Positions 29,235 to 37,947 of a stretch of 64,000 nt of DNA are shown here, piece by piece (positions within the stretch are counted from its first letter, which is position 1; each line of letters opens with the position of its first letter). The DNA is from Blastococcus sp. TF02A-26 (GTDB lineage: Bacteria; Actinomycetota; Actinomycetes; Mycobacteriales; Geodermatophilaceae): NCBI RefSeq assembly GCF_003319125.1, contig NZ_QOHG01000002.1, positions 248,001 to 312,000 on the forward strand. Direction: 5' to 3'. The notes under the pieces are model-generated. The model was not told the origin of the DNA, did no database searches, and was given only the letters and a program-made list of their open reading frames with translations. The position numbers were made by a program, and so were the translations under genes.

Positions 29235-29674
29235 TGGGCCACCTGCTTGATCTCGAAGGTCTGGGGCTGCTGGGCGGTGTGCGGGTGCTCGGCACCGGCG
29301 TACACCTTCAGCTTCTTGAGCATCTGACGGCCCAGGCTGTTGTGCGGCAGCATGCCCTTGACCGCGCGCTCGATGACGCGGTCGGGGTGCGTGCGCAGCT
29401 GGTCGCCGACGTTGATCGTCTTGAGGCCGCCCGGGTAGCCGGAGTGGCGGTAGGCGACCTTCTCGTCCCGCTTGGAACCGGTCAGGGCCACCTTGCCCGC
29501 GTTCACGACGACGACGAAGTCACCGACGTCGAGGTGCGGAGCGAACTGGGGCTTGTGCTTGCCGCGGAGCAGGATCGCGACCTGGCTGGCGAGTCGACCG
29601 AGCACCACGTCGGTGGCGTCGATGACGTGCCAGGTCCGGGCGATCTCGCCGGGCTTGGGGGTGTACGTGCGCAC
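29231..29674 (-). CDS. rplM: 50S ribosomal protein uL13
   Basis: 147 residues, the usual length. [18 protein letters not shown] and the C-terminal [17 protein letters not shown] are signature segments. GTG 29674 matches the family start ([10 protein letters not shown]), with GGAGGAC upstream; an upstream extension to 29731 is not conserved. First gene of rplM-rpsI-glmM-glmS. Confidence 0.98.
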   Translation of the reverse strand: MRTYTPKPGEIARTWHVIDATDVVLGRLASQVAILLRGKHKPQFAPHLDVGDFVVVVNAGKVALTGSKRDEKVAYRHSGYPGGLKTINVGDQLRTHPDRVIERAVKGMLPHNSLGRQMLKKLKVYAGAEHPHTAQQPQTFEIKQVAQ

Positions 29675-29783
29675 GGCGCTCGTGTCCTCCGTCGTCGTCG
29701 GGATGGCTGGTGGAACCGCCTCACCGAGCACGGGAGACGTTGCGGCGCGCGGGCACCAGCCGGCGGTCGCGCACCAGCCGACG

Positions 29784-29813
29784 ACGATACCAGCCTGGGA
29801 ACCGGGGGCCGAA
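29784..29813 (-). promoter_or_regulatory. Candidate rplM promoter
   Basis: Minus strand: weak -35 TTCGGC (29813-29808), 18-nt spacer, -10 TATCGT (29789-29784) preceded by TGG, an extended -10. It lies about 110 bp before rplM. The same -10 hexamer occurs in the candidate rpsL promoter. Confidence 0.4.
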
Positions 29814-29834
29814 GGCGCTACCCGACCCCGGAAC

Positions 29835-29891
29835 GGCCCCCGTGCAGGGTCCCGCCGCGAGCCTGCGAGCGGTGGGGGGGCACGGGGTCCT
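29835..29891 (-). repeat. Stop-proximal hairpin repeat, copy E (diverged stem)
   Basis: About 57 bp directly after the lipoprotein stop (29895). The outer stem is CCCCGTGC (29838-29845) / GCACGGGG (29880-29887), one compensatory pair change from copies A-C. The core (CCGCGAGCCTGCGAGCGG) resembles copy F. Confidence 0.7.
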
Positions 29892-29894
29892 CCG

Positions 29895-31091
29895 TCAGTC
29901 GTCGATCAGGTCGCGTTGCGCCGGGAGCAGCTCGTTCATCCGCGCGTAGTCGTCGGGCGCGGTGAGCCCGCCGACGTCGACGCTGGCCAGCTGGGTCCGG
30001 AACCCCACGTAGCACCGCTGGTAGAAGCCCGCGCTGCCGGCGTCGAACACGAAGCACGGCGCCTCGGGGATGGCCGGCAGCACGAACGGCGTCCCGCCGA
30101 AGGCCGTGCTCTCCAGCTCGGCGAAGCCGTCGTAGACGGCGTTGGTCTGGTCGATCGAGCCGAACCGGTAGACCGCGACCGCGAACAGCGTGCTGCCGTC
30201 GTCGGACTGCTTGGCGTAGAACCCGGCGAACCCGTTGCCGCCGAGCAGCTCCCGCTCCCGCGCCGGGTCGATCGCGATCCGCAGGTAGCCCTCGAAGTCG
30301 TAGGGGCCGGAGAAGTCGTTGAACTCCCCGGGCGGGTCCAGCGTCAGGTCCTGCAGGCCGTCGGGATCGGTCGGCAGCGCCGGCACGTCGGCCTGCGGTG
30401 TCGGCGTGAACCCCTCGAGCAGTCCCACCTGGTCGGTGAGCAGCCGGGTGAGGTCGTCGCCGGCCGCCGCGGCGGGGCCCTCGTGGAAGACGTAGGCGAC
30501 CATGCGGCCGACCGGCACGAACGCCTGCACCGTGGCGTCGCTGCCCTGCGTCAGCAGCAGCGCCCCACCGTCGGCGTCGATCGGCACCTCCTCGTAGCCG
30601 TCCACGGCCTGCGCGGCGACCAGCTCCTCGGCGGCCCGGGCGGCCGACTCGGGGTCGGAGAGCTCCATGACCAGCGTGATCGTTCCGTAGGTGCCGTCAG
30701 CGGTCTGGTTGCACTGACCCCAGGCGGTGACGAAGCCCCAGCGCTCGACGATCTCGGACGCGGTGCCCGCCGTGAAGTACGTGCCCTCCAGCCCGCCGGG
30801 GCTGGTGGTGGGCCCGGCGGGGAAGCACGTCTCGGTGCGGTCCGGGAAGCTCGTCTCGACCAGCGCGGTCACCGAGGCGATCCGGTGCGCCTCGAGCAGC
30901 AGCCCCACCCCGCGCGGGGGCGGCGGGGTGACGTCGATGTTCGGCTCGGTCGTGTCCGGCGCGGCGGTGGTGCTGGGCGACGGCTCGGGCGTGGTCGCGG
31001 GACTCGCCGCCCCCTCCACGCTGCTCGTGCACGCGGCGAGCACCGCCAGCGGCAGGACCGCCGTCGCGAGCGCCCGCGCGCGACGGGTCAC
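29895..31091 (-). CDS. Lipoprotein of unknown function
   Basis: 398 residues from GTG 31091. The N-terminus [23 protein letters not shown] is a lipoprotein signal with lipobox LAAC and Cys21. A Thr/Pro/Ser-rich linker follows (about 22-60). The mature part is mixed alpha/beta with five scattered Cys (for example [34 protein letters not shown]), which could form disulfides outside the membrane. Two halves of similar size are separated near residue 235. I recognise no characterised family. It is coupled to the carbonic anhydrase gene by a GTGA overlap. Confidence 0.8.
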   Translation of the reverse strand: MTRRARALATAVLPLAVLAACTSSVEGAASPATTPEPSPSTTAAPDTTEPNIDVTPPPPRGVGLLLEAHRIASVTALVETSFPDRTETCFPAGPTTSPGGLEGTYFTAGTASEIVERWGFVTAWGQCNQTADGTYGTITLVMELSDPESAARAAEELVAAQAVDGYEEVPIDADGGALLLTQGSDATVQAFVPVGRMVAYVFHEGPAAAAGDDLTRLLTDQVGLLEGFTPTPQADVPALPTDPDGLQDLTLDPPGEFNDFSGPYDFEGYLRIAIDPARERELLGGNGFAGFYAKQSDDGSTLFAVAVYRFGSIDQTNAVYDGFAELESTAFGGTPFVLPAIPEAPCFVFDAGSAGFYQRCYVGFRTQLASVDVGGLTAPDDYARMNELLPAQRDLIDD

Positions 31092-31576
31092 GGACCGACC
31101 TGGCGCAGCCGTCCGGTGGCGACGTCGTAGACGGTGCCGCAGACGTCCTTGGAGAGCAGGTACGGGCTCTCCTGCAGCAGCCGGATCGACTCCCGGACGT
31201 CGGCGTCGACGTCGGTGAAGGTCCGCGCCGCCCACGGCGGCCGGTGCCCGGTCGCCTGCTCGACGAGGTCGGCGAAGGAGGCGTCGTCGGTCTTCTGCAG
31301 GCCGCAGTCGGTGTGGTGGACGAGCACGATCTCGCGGGTGCCGAGCACGTGCTGGGAGATCGTGAGCGAGCGGATCGTGTCCTCGGTGATCACGCCCCCG
31401 GCGTTGCGGATGACGTGGGCGTCGCCGACGGCGAGGCCGAGCAGCGGGAACAGCGGCATGCGCGAGTCCATGCAGGCGACGACCGCGACCTTGCGGGCGG
31501 GGGCGACCGGGAGGCCTCCGGAGAAGGACCGCGCCCACTCCTCGTTCGCTGCCAGCATCTGCTCGTACTCGGCCAT
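31088..31576 (-). CDS. Beta-carbonic anhydrase
   Basis: 162 residues. Interconverts CO2 and bicarbonate with zinc. Ligands Cys35 (ACMDSR, with Asp37-Arg39 dyad), His88 and Cys91 (HHTDCG) are all present, and NAGGVITEDTIRSL is typical. It is a short form of the kind seen in Actinobacteria. There is no signal peptide. It is translationally coupled to the downstream lipoprotein, a pairing without an obvious explanation. Divergent from moeA across 70 bp. Confidence 0.94.
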   Translation of the reverse strand: MAEYEQMLAANEEWARSFSGGLPVAPARKVAVVACMDSRMPLFPLLGLAVGDAHVIRNAGGVITEDTIRSLTISQHVLGTREIVLVHHTDCGLQKTDDASFADLVEQATGHRPPWAARTFTDVDADVRESIRLLQESPYLLSKDVCGTVYDVATGRLRQVGP

Positions 31577-31646
31577 CGACCAGCCTCCTGTGGGTTCCGC
31601 CAGGGCGGATAGAGGTTAACGGCGGCGCGTCGGCCAGGATGGCGGG

Positions 31647-32855
31647 GTGCGGACGGTCGAGGAACACCGGGCAGTGGTCACCGGCCTGCTGCCGCCGATG
31701 CCGGCGGAGCGGGTGCCGCTGGAGCAGGCCCACGGTCGGGTGCTCGCGGCCGACCTGGCGGCGCTGGTCGCCCTGCCGGGCTTCGACAACTCGGCGATGG
31801 ACGGGTACGCCGCCCGCGCCGCCGAGCTGGCGCAGCTGCCCGCACGGCTGCCGGTGGCCGACGACATCCCGGCCGGCCGGACCGACGTCCGCCCCCTGGC
31901 GCCGGGCACGGTGCAGCGGATCATGACCGGGGCGCCGCTGCCCGCCGGCACCGACGTGGTCGTGCCGGTGGAGCAGACCGACGGCGGCACGGACGTCGTG
32001 GAGATCCGCGCCTGCCCGGCGGCCGGCACCCATCTGCGGCGGGCCGGGGAGGACATCGCGGCCGGCACCGTCGCGCTGACCGCGGGCACCCCGCTCGGCG
32101 CCGCACAGCTCGGGCTGGCCGCCGCGGTCGGGCACTCCGAGCTGCCGGTGGCCCGTCGGCCGCGGGTGCTGGTGCTCTCCACGGGCAGCGAGCTCGTGGA
32201 GCCCGGCGCGGAGCTGCTCCCGGGGCAGATCTACGAGTCGAACTCCGCGCTGCTCGCGGCCGCCGTGACCGACGCCGGCGGGACCGCCCGGCGGCTGCAC
32301 TTCGTCCCCGACGACGTCGACCAGTTCCTCGCCACGGTCCGCGCCGAGCTGGGCGGGCGGGACGGGGACGGAGCCGACCTGCTGATCACCAGCGGCGGGG
32401 TCAGCGCCGGCGCCTACGAGGTGGTCAAGGACGCCTTCGCCGGCCTCGGCACGGTCGAGTTCGTCAAGGTGGCCATGCAACCCGGCGGCCCCCAGGGCGC
32501 GGGCACCGTGGACGGCGTCCCCGTGGTCACCCTCCCCGGCAACCCGGTGAGCTCCTTCGTCTCGTTCGAGGTGTTCGTGCGCCCCGCGCTGCGCCGGGCC
32601 CTCGGGCACGCCTCGCCCGACCGGCTGCGCGCCCCGGCGACGCTCACCGACCCGCTGCGTTCCCCGCCGGGCCGCCGCCAGTTCCTCCGCGGCCGCTACG
32701 ACGGCGGACAGGTGTCGCAGGTCGGCGGCCCCGGCTCGCACCTCGTCGCGCACCTGGCCCGCGCCAACTGCCTGGTCGTCGTCCCCGAGGACGTCACCGA
32801 ACTGCCCGCCGGCGCCGCCGTGGACGTCGTGCTGATCGAGGGAGCCATCCAGTGA
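31647..32855 (+). CDS. moeA: Molybdopterin molybdenumtransferase MoeA
   Basis: 402 residues from GTG 31647. Inserts molybdate into adenylylated molybdopterin. FDNSAMDGYA is the N-terminal signature. RIMTGAPLPAGTDVVVPVE lies in domain III, VLSTGSELVEPG and ITSGGVSAGAYEVVKDAF in the MogA-like domain, and LPGNPVSSFVSFEVFV follows. Domain IV closes the protein. It overlaps moaC by GTGA. Confidence 0.96.
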   Translation: MRTVEEHRAVVTGLLPPMPAERVPLEQAHGRVLAADLAALVALPGFDNSAMDGYAARAAELAQLPARLPVADDIPAGRTDVRPLAPGTVQRIMTGAPLPAGTDVVVPVEQTDGGTDVVEIRACPAAGTHLRRAGEDIAAGTVALTAGTPLGAAQLGLAAAVGHSELPVARRPRVLVLSTGSELVEPGAELLPGQIYESNSALLAAAVTDAGGTARRLHFVPDDVDQFLATVRAELGGRDGDGADLLITSGGVSAGAYEVVKDAFAGLGTVEFVKVAMQPGGPQGAGTVDGVPVVTLPGNPVSSFVSFEVFVRPALRRALGHASPDRLRAPATLTDPLRSPPGRRQFLRGRYDGGQVSQVGGPGSHLVAHLARANCLVVVPEDVTELPAGAAVDVVLIEGAIQ

Positions 32856-33325
32856 CAGAACCGCGACTGACGCACGTCGACGAGTCGGGTGCGGCCCGGA
32901 TGGTCGACGTCTCGGCGAAGGCCGTCACCGCGCGGGAGGCGACCGCCGGCGGCCGGGTGCTGGTCAGCCCCGAGGTCGTCGCGCTGCTCCGCGGGGAGGG
33001 GGTCCCCAAGGGCGACGCGATCGCGGTGGCCCGCATCGCCGGCATCGCGGGGGCCAAGCGGACTCCGGACCTGATCCCGCTGTGCCACCCGATCGCGCTG
33101 CACGGCGTCACCGTCGAGCTCGAGGTCACCGACGAGGCCGTCGAGATCACCGCGACGGCGCGCACCGCCGACCGCACGGGGATCGAGATGGAGGCGCTGA
33201 CCTCGGTCGCCGTCGCCGGGCTGACGGTGATCGACATGGTCAAGGCGGTCGACCCACGGGCCTCGATCACCGACGTGCGGCTGCTGGCCAAGACCGGCGG
33301 CAAGAGCGGGGAGTGGCGGCGGTGA
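32852..33325 (+). CDS. moaC: Cyclic pyranopterin monophosphate synthase MoaC
   Basis: 157 residues. Converts 3',8-cH2GTP to cPMP. THVDESGAARMVDVSAKAVTAR is the N-terminal signature; KRTPDLIPLCHPIALHGV and GIEMEALTSVAVAGLTVIDMVKA carry active-site residues. It is coupled by GTGA overlaps to moeA upstream and mog downstream. moaA and moaE are not in this window. Confidence 0.97.
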   Translation: MTEPRLTHVDESGAARMVDVSAKAVTAREATAGGRVLVSPEVVALLRGEGVPKGDAIAVARIAGIAGAKRTPDLIPLCHPIALHGVTVELEVTDEAVEITATARTADRTGIEMEALTSVAVAGLTVIDMVKAVDPRASITDVRLLAKTGGKSGEWRR

Positions 33326-33810
33326 CGCTGCCGGAGGGGGCGCGGGCCGTGGTGGTCACCGCCTCCAACCGCGCCTCGGCGGGCGTCTACTCCGACCGCA
33401 GCGGGCAGGCGGTCGCGGAGGGGCTGCGGGAGCTCGGCTTCGCCGTGGAGGGTCCGCACGTGCTGCCCGACGACCGTGCGGCGCTCGCCGGCGCGCTGCG
33501 GGACGCGGTGGCGTCGGGCGCGGACGTCGTCGTCACGACCGGTGGGACCGGCCTCGCCCCCACCGACGTCACCCCCGAGGCGACCCGCGACGTGCTGGAG
33601 CGCGAGGCGCCGGGGATCGCCGACGCCGTGCGCCGGTACGGGGCGCCGCAGGTGCCCACCGCGGTCCTCTCCCGCGGGTTGGCCGGCACGGCGGGGCGGA
33701 CGCTGATCGTCAACCTGCCCGGCTCCACCGGCGGGGTGCGCGACGGCCTCGCCGTCCTCGGGCCGCTGTTCCCCCACGCCGTCAGCCAGCTCCGCGGCGG
33801 CGACCACTAG
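33322..33810 (+). CDS. mog: MogA/MoaB-family molybdopterin adenylyltransferase
   Basis: 162 residues. Adenylylates molybdopterin before Moe[18 protein letters not shown] is the family active-site segment, with Asp in PDDRAAL and the [13 protein letters not shown] loop. GTG 33322 overlaps the moaC stop (GTGA). Its TAG stop shares three bases with the fdhD stop on the other strand (a CTAG palindrome at 33807-33810). Confidence 0.94.
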   Translation: MTLPEGARAVVVTASNRASAGVYSDRSGQAVAEGLRELGFAVEGPHVLPDDRAALAGALRDAVASGADVVVTTGGTGLAPTDVTPEATRDVLEREAPGIADAVRRYGAPQVPTAVLSRGLAGTAGRTLIVNLPGSTGGVRDGLAVLGPLFPHAVSQLRGGDH

Positions 33811-34631
33811 AGCGCGATGCGCTCCGTGCGCGTGTAGACGTTGCAGCCGTCGCCGCGGAGGAAGCCGACCAGCGTGATGCCGACGTCGGCGGCGAGCTCC
33901 ACGGCCAGCGACGACGGCGCGGACACCGCGGCCAGTACCGGGATCCCGGCCATCGCCGCCTTCTGGGTCAGCTCGAAGCTGGCCCGGCCGCTGACCATGA
34001 GCACGCGCCCGGCCAGCGGCAGCCGCCCGGCGCGCAGGGCGTCGCCCACCACCTTGTCGACGGCGTTGTGCCGGCCGACGTCCTCGCGCAGCGCCACCAG
34101 CTCGCCGTCGGCGGTGAACAGACCGGCCGCGTGCAGCCCACCGGTCTTCTCGAACACCTGCTGGGCGGCCCGCAGCCGGTCGGGCAGGGCGAGCAGCGTC
34201 TCCAGCGGGAGGCGCAGGCCGTCGGCGGCCACGTCGTGCCGGGTCCGGGTGCGGATCGCGTCGATGCTGGCCTTGCCGCAGACGCCGCAGGAGCTGGAGG
34301 TCAGGAAGTTGCGGTCCAGCGCGGTGTCCGGCGCCTCGACCCCGGGGGCCAGGTCGACGTCGACCACGTTGTAGGTGTTGCGGCCCTCGGCGTCGACGGA
34401 GTCGCAGTAGCGCAGCGCCAGCACGTCGGCGTCGGAGGCGATGACGCCCTCGGTGGCGAGGAACCCGTGCACGAGGTCGAAGTCGTCGCCCGGGGTCCGC
34501 ATGGTGACCGCGAGCGGCGTCCCCGACAGCCGGATCTCCAGCGGCTCCTCGGCCGCCACGGTGTCCGGGCGGGTGGTGCGGTGCTCCCCGCGGATGCGCA
34601 GCACCGGTGTCCGGCTCGTCACTCGTCCCAC
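33807..34631 (-). CDS. fdhD: Formate dehydrogenase accessory sulfurtransferase FdhD
   Basis: 274 residues from GTG 34631 ([15 protein letters not shown], the usual start pattern; GTG 34655 and 34622 are alternatives). Transfers sulfur to the Mo/W-bisPGD cofactor of formate dehydrogenase. The conserved CGVCG loop lies in [41 protein letters not shown] and [11 protein letters not shown] follow. Its presence implies a molybdenum formate dehydrogenase or similar oxidoreductase elsewhere. Divergent from mobA across about 41 bp. Confidence 0.94.
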   Translation of the reverse strand: MGRVTSRTPVLRIRGEHRTTRPDTVAAEEPLEIRLSGTPLAVTMRTPGDDFDLVHGFLATEGVIASDADVLALRYCDSVDAEGRNTYNVVDVDLAPGVEAPDTALDRNFLTSSSCGVCGKASIDAIRTRTRHDVAADGLRLPLETLLALPDRLRAAQQVFEKTGGLHAAGLFTADGELVALREDVGRHNAVDKVVGDALRAGRLPLAGRVLMVSGRASFELTQKAAMAGIPVLAAVSAPSSLAVELAADVGITLVGFLRGDGCNVYTRTERIAL

Positions 34632-34672
34632 GTCGGGCGACGGTACCCACGCCACGGCCGTACGGTTCCCTC

Positions 34673-35272
34673 GTGCCCGCGCTGCCGCCCTTCGCCGCCG
34701 TCGTCCTCGCCGGTGGACGGGCGGCCCGTCTGGGCGGTCAGGCCAAGCCCCAGCTCGAGGTCGGCGGCCGCTCGATGCTCGCCGCCGTCCTCGCCGCCGT
34801 CGCCGACGCCGACCCCCGCGTCGTCGTCGGCCCGCCGCAACCGGTGCCCGACGGCGTCGTCGTGCTCCGCGAGCAGCCGCCCGGGGGTGGGCCGGTCGCG
34901 GCGATGCGTGCCGGCCTCGCGCGGGTCGACGCCGACGTCGTCGCCGTCCTCGCCGGGGACCTGCCGTTCCTGAGCGCGGCGGTCGTCACCCAGCTGCGGG
35001 AACGACTGACCGACGACGGCGTCCTGGCCGTCGACGACGCCGGCCGCGACCAGTTCCTCCTCGGCGTCTGGCGGACGGCGGCGCTGCGCCGGGCACTCGC
35101 CGGCGCCCCGGCCCACGCCCCCGTGCGGCGGGTCGTCGCGAGGCTCGCGGTGACCCGCTGGCGACCGCCCGTCGAGCCGGGCACCCCCGCACCCTGGACG
35201 GACTGCGACACCCCCGCGGACCTGGCCCGTGCCCGCGCCGCGGCGGGGAGTGCCTCCACCAGCGCCGGGTAG
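34673..35272 (+). CDS. mobA: Molybdenum cofactor guanylyltransferase MobA-like
   Basis: 199 residues from GTG 34673. Attaches GMP to Mo-molybdopterin. The nucleotide loop [22 protein letters not shown] fits LAGG-R-x-G-x-[13 protein letters not shown] contains the metal Asp, and [11 protein letters not shown] is the C-terminal motif. The fdhD and moeA neighbourhood supports a Mo-cofactor role rather than a generic nucleotidyltransferase. Confidence 0.88.
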   Translation: MPALPPFAAVVLAGGRAARLGGQAKPQLEVGGRSMLAAVLAAVADADPRVVVGPPQPVPDGVVVLREQPPGGGPVAAMRAGLARVDADVVAVLAGDLPFLSAAVVTQLRERLTDDGVLAVDDAGRDQFLLGVWRTAALRRALAGAPAHAPVRRVVARLAVTRWRPPVEPGTPAPWTDCDTPADLARARAAAGSASTSAG

Positions 35273-35281
35273 GGCCCGGTC

Positions 35282-35944
35282 ATGCGCATCGCCATCGCCG
35301 GAGCCCACGGCCAGATCGCCCGCCGTCTCGGCCGCCTGCTCTCCGCCCGCGGGGACACCGTCGTCGGCATCGTGCGGAACCCCGCGCACCAGGACGACCT
35401 CAGCGCCGACGGCGTGGAGCCGACGGTGCTGGACCTGGAGAGCGCGTCGGTCGACGACGTCGCCGCGGTGGTCCGGGGCGCCGACGCGGTCGTCTTCGCA
35501 GCCGGCGCGGGGCCGGGCAGCGGGATCCCGCGCAAGGACACCGTCGACCGCGCCGCCGCCGTCCTCCTCGCCGACGCGGCCGAGCAGGCGGGGGTCCGGA
35601 CCTACCTGCTCGTCTCCTCCATGGGCGCCGACCTGGTCGCCGACGGCGCGACCCCCGACGGCGTCGACGAGGTCTTCACCGCCTACCTGCGGGCCAAGCT
35701 GGCCGCCGAGCAGGACGTCCTGGGCCGGTCCCGGCTCTCCGCGACGGTGCTGCGGCCCGGCGGGCTCACCGACGACCCGGGCACCGGCCGGGTGACGCTG
35801 GCCCGCTCGGTCGAGCGCGGCTCGGTCCCCCGTGACGACGTCGCCGCCGTGCTCGTCGCGCTCCTCGACGCCCCGACCGACGGCGCCGTGCTCGAACTCG
35901 TCGCGGGTCCGACGCCGATCGGCGAGGCGGTCAGGTCGGCCTGA
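35282..35944 (+). CDS. NAD(P)-binding SDR-like protein (atypical, YhfK-like)
   Basis: 220 residues, ATG 9 bp after mobA. The Rossmann motif [16 protein letters not shown] at the N-terminus marks NAD(P)H binding. [15 protein letters not shown] and [11 protein letters not shown] are in expected strand positions. The Tyr-Lys pair may be [12 protein letters not shown]. Atypical SDRs of this size include flavin- or NADPH-dependent sensors and epimerases; the substrate is unknown. The last 14 bp overlap the end of truA on the opposite strand. Confidence 0.85.
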   Translation: MRIAIAGAHGQIARRLGRLLSARGDTVVGIVRNPAHQDDLSADGVEPTVLDLESASVDDVAAVVRGADAVVFAAGAGPGSGIPRKDTVDRAAAVLLADAAEQAGVRTYLLVSSMGADLVADGATPDGVDEVFTAYLRAKLAAEQDVLGRSRLSATVLRPGGLTDDPGTGRVTLARSVERGSVPRDDVAAVLVALLDAPTDGAVLELVAGPTPIGEAVRSA

Positions 35945-36794
35945 TCGCCCGCGTCCTCTCGGCACGGGCGGCCAATTCGTCGTCCGGCGGGTAGTCGACC
36001 GCGATGAGCGTCAAGCCGCCCGGCGGCACCACGGGGACCTCGCTGGATCGCCCGGTGGCGGTCAGGAGAGCGGCCGGCCACTCCGGAGGGCGCCTGCCCT
36101 CCCCCACGGCCGTCAGCGCGCCCACGAGGCTGCGCACCATCGAGTGGCAGAACGCATCCGCGGAGGCGAAGACACGGATCAGGTCGCCGTCCCGCTCCAC
36201 CCGGAGGTCCAGCAGGGTGCGGATGGTGGTGGCGCCCTCGCGGCGGCGGCAGAAGGCCGCGAAGTCCCTGAGCCCGAGCAGCGGCGCGGCGGCCGTGGCC
36301 ATGGCGTCGGCGTCGAGGCGCCGCGGCCAGCCGACGGTGTCGGCGCGGCGCAGGGGCTCTGGGCCGGCATCGGTGTCGGTCAGCCGGTAGACGTAGTGGC
36401 GCGCCAGCGCCCCGAACCGGGCGTCGAACTCCGCCGGCACCTCCCGGACGGCACGGACGGCGATGTCGGCCGGCAGCACGCCGCGCAGCCGGCGGACCAG
36501 CTTCGCCCGCTGCTCCTCCCACACCGGCCCTGGCACGTCCGCGTGGGCGACCTGCCCGGTGGCGTGGACGCCGGCGTCCGTGCGGCCGGCCACGGTCAGG
36601 GACACCGGCCGGCGCAGCACCCGCGCCAGCCCCTCCTCGAGGTCGGCCTGGACGGTGCGCCCGTGCCCCACCGGCTGACGGGCCCAGCCGTGCAGCGCCG
36701 TCCCGTCGTAGGCGACGTCGAACCGGAGACGGACGAGCCCGCCACCGGAGTCGGTGGCGGGCTCGTCGTCGTGCTGAGCGCTCAGCGGTGTCAG
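35931..36794 (-). CDS. truA: tRNA pseudouridine(38-40) synthase TruA (probable CTG start)
   Basis: 287 residues if begun at CTG 36794. The catalytic Asp is in [15 protein letters not shown]. The conserved N-terminus [20 protein letters not shown] is encoded upstream of the first ATG/GTG codon (GTG 36671), so a start there would delete essential fold. Between this segment and the preceding gene there is no ATG, GTG or TTG in frame. CTG 36794 overlaps the preceding stop as CTGA, mirroring the GTGA overlaps common here. A perfect 16-bp hairpin covers codons before the conserved part. The function is sure; the start is inferred. Confidence 0.85.
   Translation of the reverse strand: MTPLSAQHDDEPATDSGGGLVRLRFDVAYDGTALHGWARQPVGHGRTVQADLEEGLARVLRRPVSLTVAGRTDAGVHATGQVAHADVPGPVWEEQRAKLVRRLRGVLPADIAVRAVREVPAEFDARFGALARHYVYRLTDTDAGPEPLRRADTVGWPRRLDADAMATAAAPLLGLRDFAAFCRRREGATTIRTLLDLRVERDGDLIRVFASADAFCHSMVRSLVGALTAVGEGRRPPEWPAALLTATGRSSEVPVVPPGGLTLIAVDYPPDDELAARAERTRAIRPT
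36732..36767. terminator. Perfect 16-bp hairpin at the truA 5' end
   Basis: Arms 36732-36747 (GACGAGCCCGCCACCG) and 36752-36767 with a 4-nt loop. It looks like a terminator for the alpha operon and acidic ORF, yet it lies within the open frame leading into truA. It could lower or attenuate truA expression. Confidence 0.6.
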
Positions 36795-37156
36795 GCGGGG
36801 TCCGGGGCGGAGTCGCCGCCCTCGTACTGCTGGCTGGCGGTCGCGGCATCGCCGAGCTCGGCGGCCTCGATCTCCGCGGCAGCGGCGTCGGCGACCTCCG
36901 GCGAGAGCGCCGGGTCCTCGACGATCGAGACGTTCTGCCGGTGCGGCTGCGGCGTCACGGCGCTGTCGTCCTGACGGTCGCCGTCGGGGTTGAAGACGTC
37001 GGTGACGATCTCCTGCGCCTCGGGGTCGACGTCGCCGGAGACCACGGCCGGCGACGTGTCGCCGCCGGGGCCGGTGGTCTCGCCGTCGAGCGTCGCGCCC
37101 TGGTCGCCGCCGCCGACGGAGACGCCGGAGGCGCCGGGGCTACCCGGCTCGCTCAC
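36791..37156 (-). CDS. Acidic low-complexity protein coupled to rplQ
   Basis: 121 residues from GTG 37156, overlapping the rplQ stop by GTGA; the stop overlaps the proposed truA CTG. Composition is strongly acidic and rich in Gly, Ser, Asp, Glu and Ala, with no hydrophobic segment or Cys, so it is probably disordered. A more ordered acidic helix may lie at about 80-105 ([19 protein letters not shown]). No family is recognised. Expression with ribosomal proteins is implied by the overlap. It could instead be a decayed or frameshifted remnant of the similarly acidic L17 tail. Confidence 0.55.
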   Translation of the reverse strand: MSEPGSPGASGVSVGGGDQGATLDGETTGPGGDTSPAVVSGDVDPEAQEIVTDVFNPDGDRQDDSAVTPQPHRQNVSIVEDPALSPEVADAAAAEIEAAELGDAATASQQYEGGDSAPDPA

Positions 37157-37776
37157 TTGGCGCCGTCCGCGTCGGCGTCCGTGTCGCTGTCGGCACCGTC
37201 GGTCGGCCGGTCGGCGGCCTCTGCAGCCGTCTCGGTGGCCTCGGCGGTCTCGGCAGCCGTCTCGTCCACGACGTCCGCGGTCTCGTCGACCTCGGGCTCG
37301 GTGCCGCTCTCCAGCGCGCCCGCGGTGACCTCACCGGCGGCGGCGGCAGCGCCGGCACCGGCGGCGAAACGGGTGCCCCGGGCACGCTCGGCCTCGCCGA
37401 CGGCCTGCTGACCCACGGTCAGGGCCTCGACCAGCTCGATGACCGCCATCGGGGCGTTGTCGCCCTTGCGCGGGCCGACCTTGGTGATGCGGGTGTATCC
37501 ACCGGGACGGTTCTCGTAGCGAGGACCGATCTCGGCGAAGAGGTGGTGGACGACGTCCTTGTCACGGATCGTCGTCATGACCTGACGACGGGCGTGCAGG
37601 TCACCGTGCTTGGCGAAGGTCACCAGCTTCTCGGCCAGCGGGCGCAGCCGCTTGGCCTTCGCCTCGGTGGTGGTGATCCGGCCGTGCTCGAACAGCGAGG
37701 TGGCGAGGTTCGCCAGCATCAGCCGCTCGTGCGACGGGGATCCGCCGAGACGGGGGCCCTTGGTGGGGGTGGGCAT
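37153..37776 (-). CDS. rplQ: 50S ribosomal protein bL17 with long acidic extension
   Basis: 207 residues. The L17 core (1-118; [48 protein letters not shown]) is complete. Residues about 119-207 add an Ala/Glu/Thr/Asp-rich acidic tail absent from E. coli L17 (127 aa), though such tails occur in other Actinobacteria. Last ribosomal gene of the alpha operon; coupled to the acidic ORF by GTGA. Confidence 0.97.
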   Translation of the reverse strand: MPTPTKGPRLGGSPSHERLMLANLATSLFEHGRITTTEAKAKRLRPLAEKLVTFAKHGDLHARRQVMTTIRDKDVVHHLFAEIGPRYENRPGGYTRITKVGPRKGDNAPMAVIELVEALTVGQQAVGEAERARGTRFAAGAGAAAAAGEVTAGALESGTEPEVDETADVVDETAAETAEATETAAEAADRPTDGADSDTDADADGAK

Positions 37777-37902
37777 GTCGGTCCTTCCTCAGGCGGCCGG
37801 GCGGACGTGCCGGCTGCGTCAAGCGGTCGTGGTGCCAAGCGTGGTGGTGCCAAGTGTGGAGGTGCGGTGCGGCCTCGGCGACCAGTGTGGCTGTCACCGA
37901 GG

Positions 37903-37941
37903 CGGCGCCGGACGGCGGGGCTGACCCACCGTCCGGCGCCG
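37903..37941. terminator. Hairpin between rpoA and rplQ
   Basis: 13-bp perfect stem (CGGCGCCGGACGG, 37903-37915, with 37929-37941) and a 13-nt loop, starting 6 bp after the rpoA stop on the coding strand. It may partly terminate or stabilise the transcript ahead of rplQ. The remaining 126 bp of the gap shows only a short imperfect tandem (GTGGTGCCAAG repeated). Confidence 0.5.
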
Positions 37942-37947
37942 GAGCGC

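Noticed and set aside
34607-34672. Upstream start for mobA and 34655 start for fdhD
   Set aside because: The extensions overlap each other's promoter region and lack family similarity; the conserved starts are 34673 and 34631.
37830-37865. Short tandem GTGGTGCCAAG repeat between rplQ and rpoA
   Set aside because: Two imperfect units only; no sign of a CRISPR or functional array.
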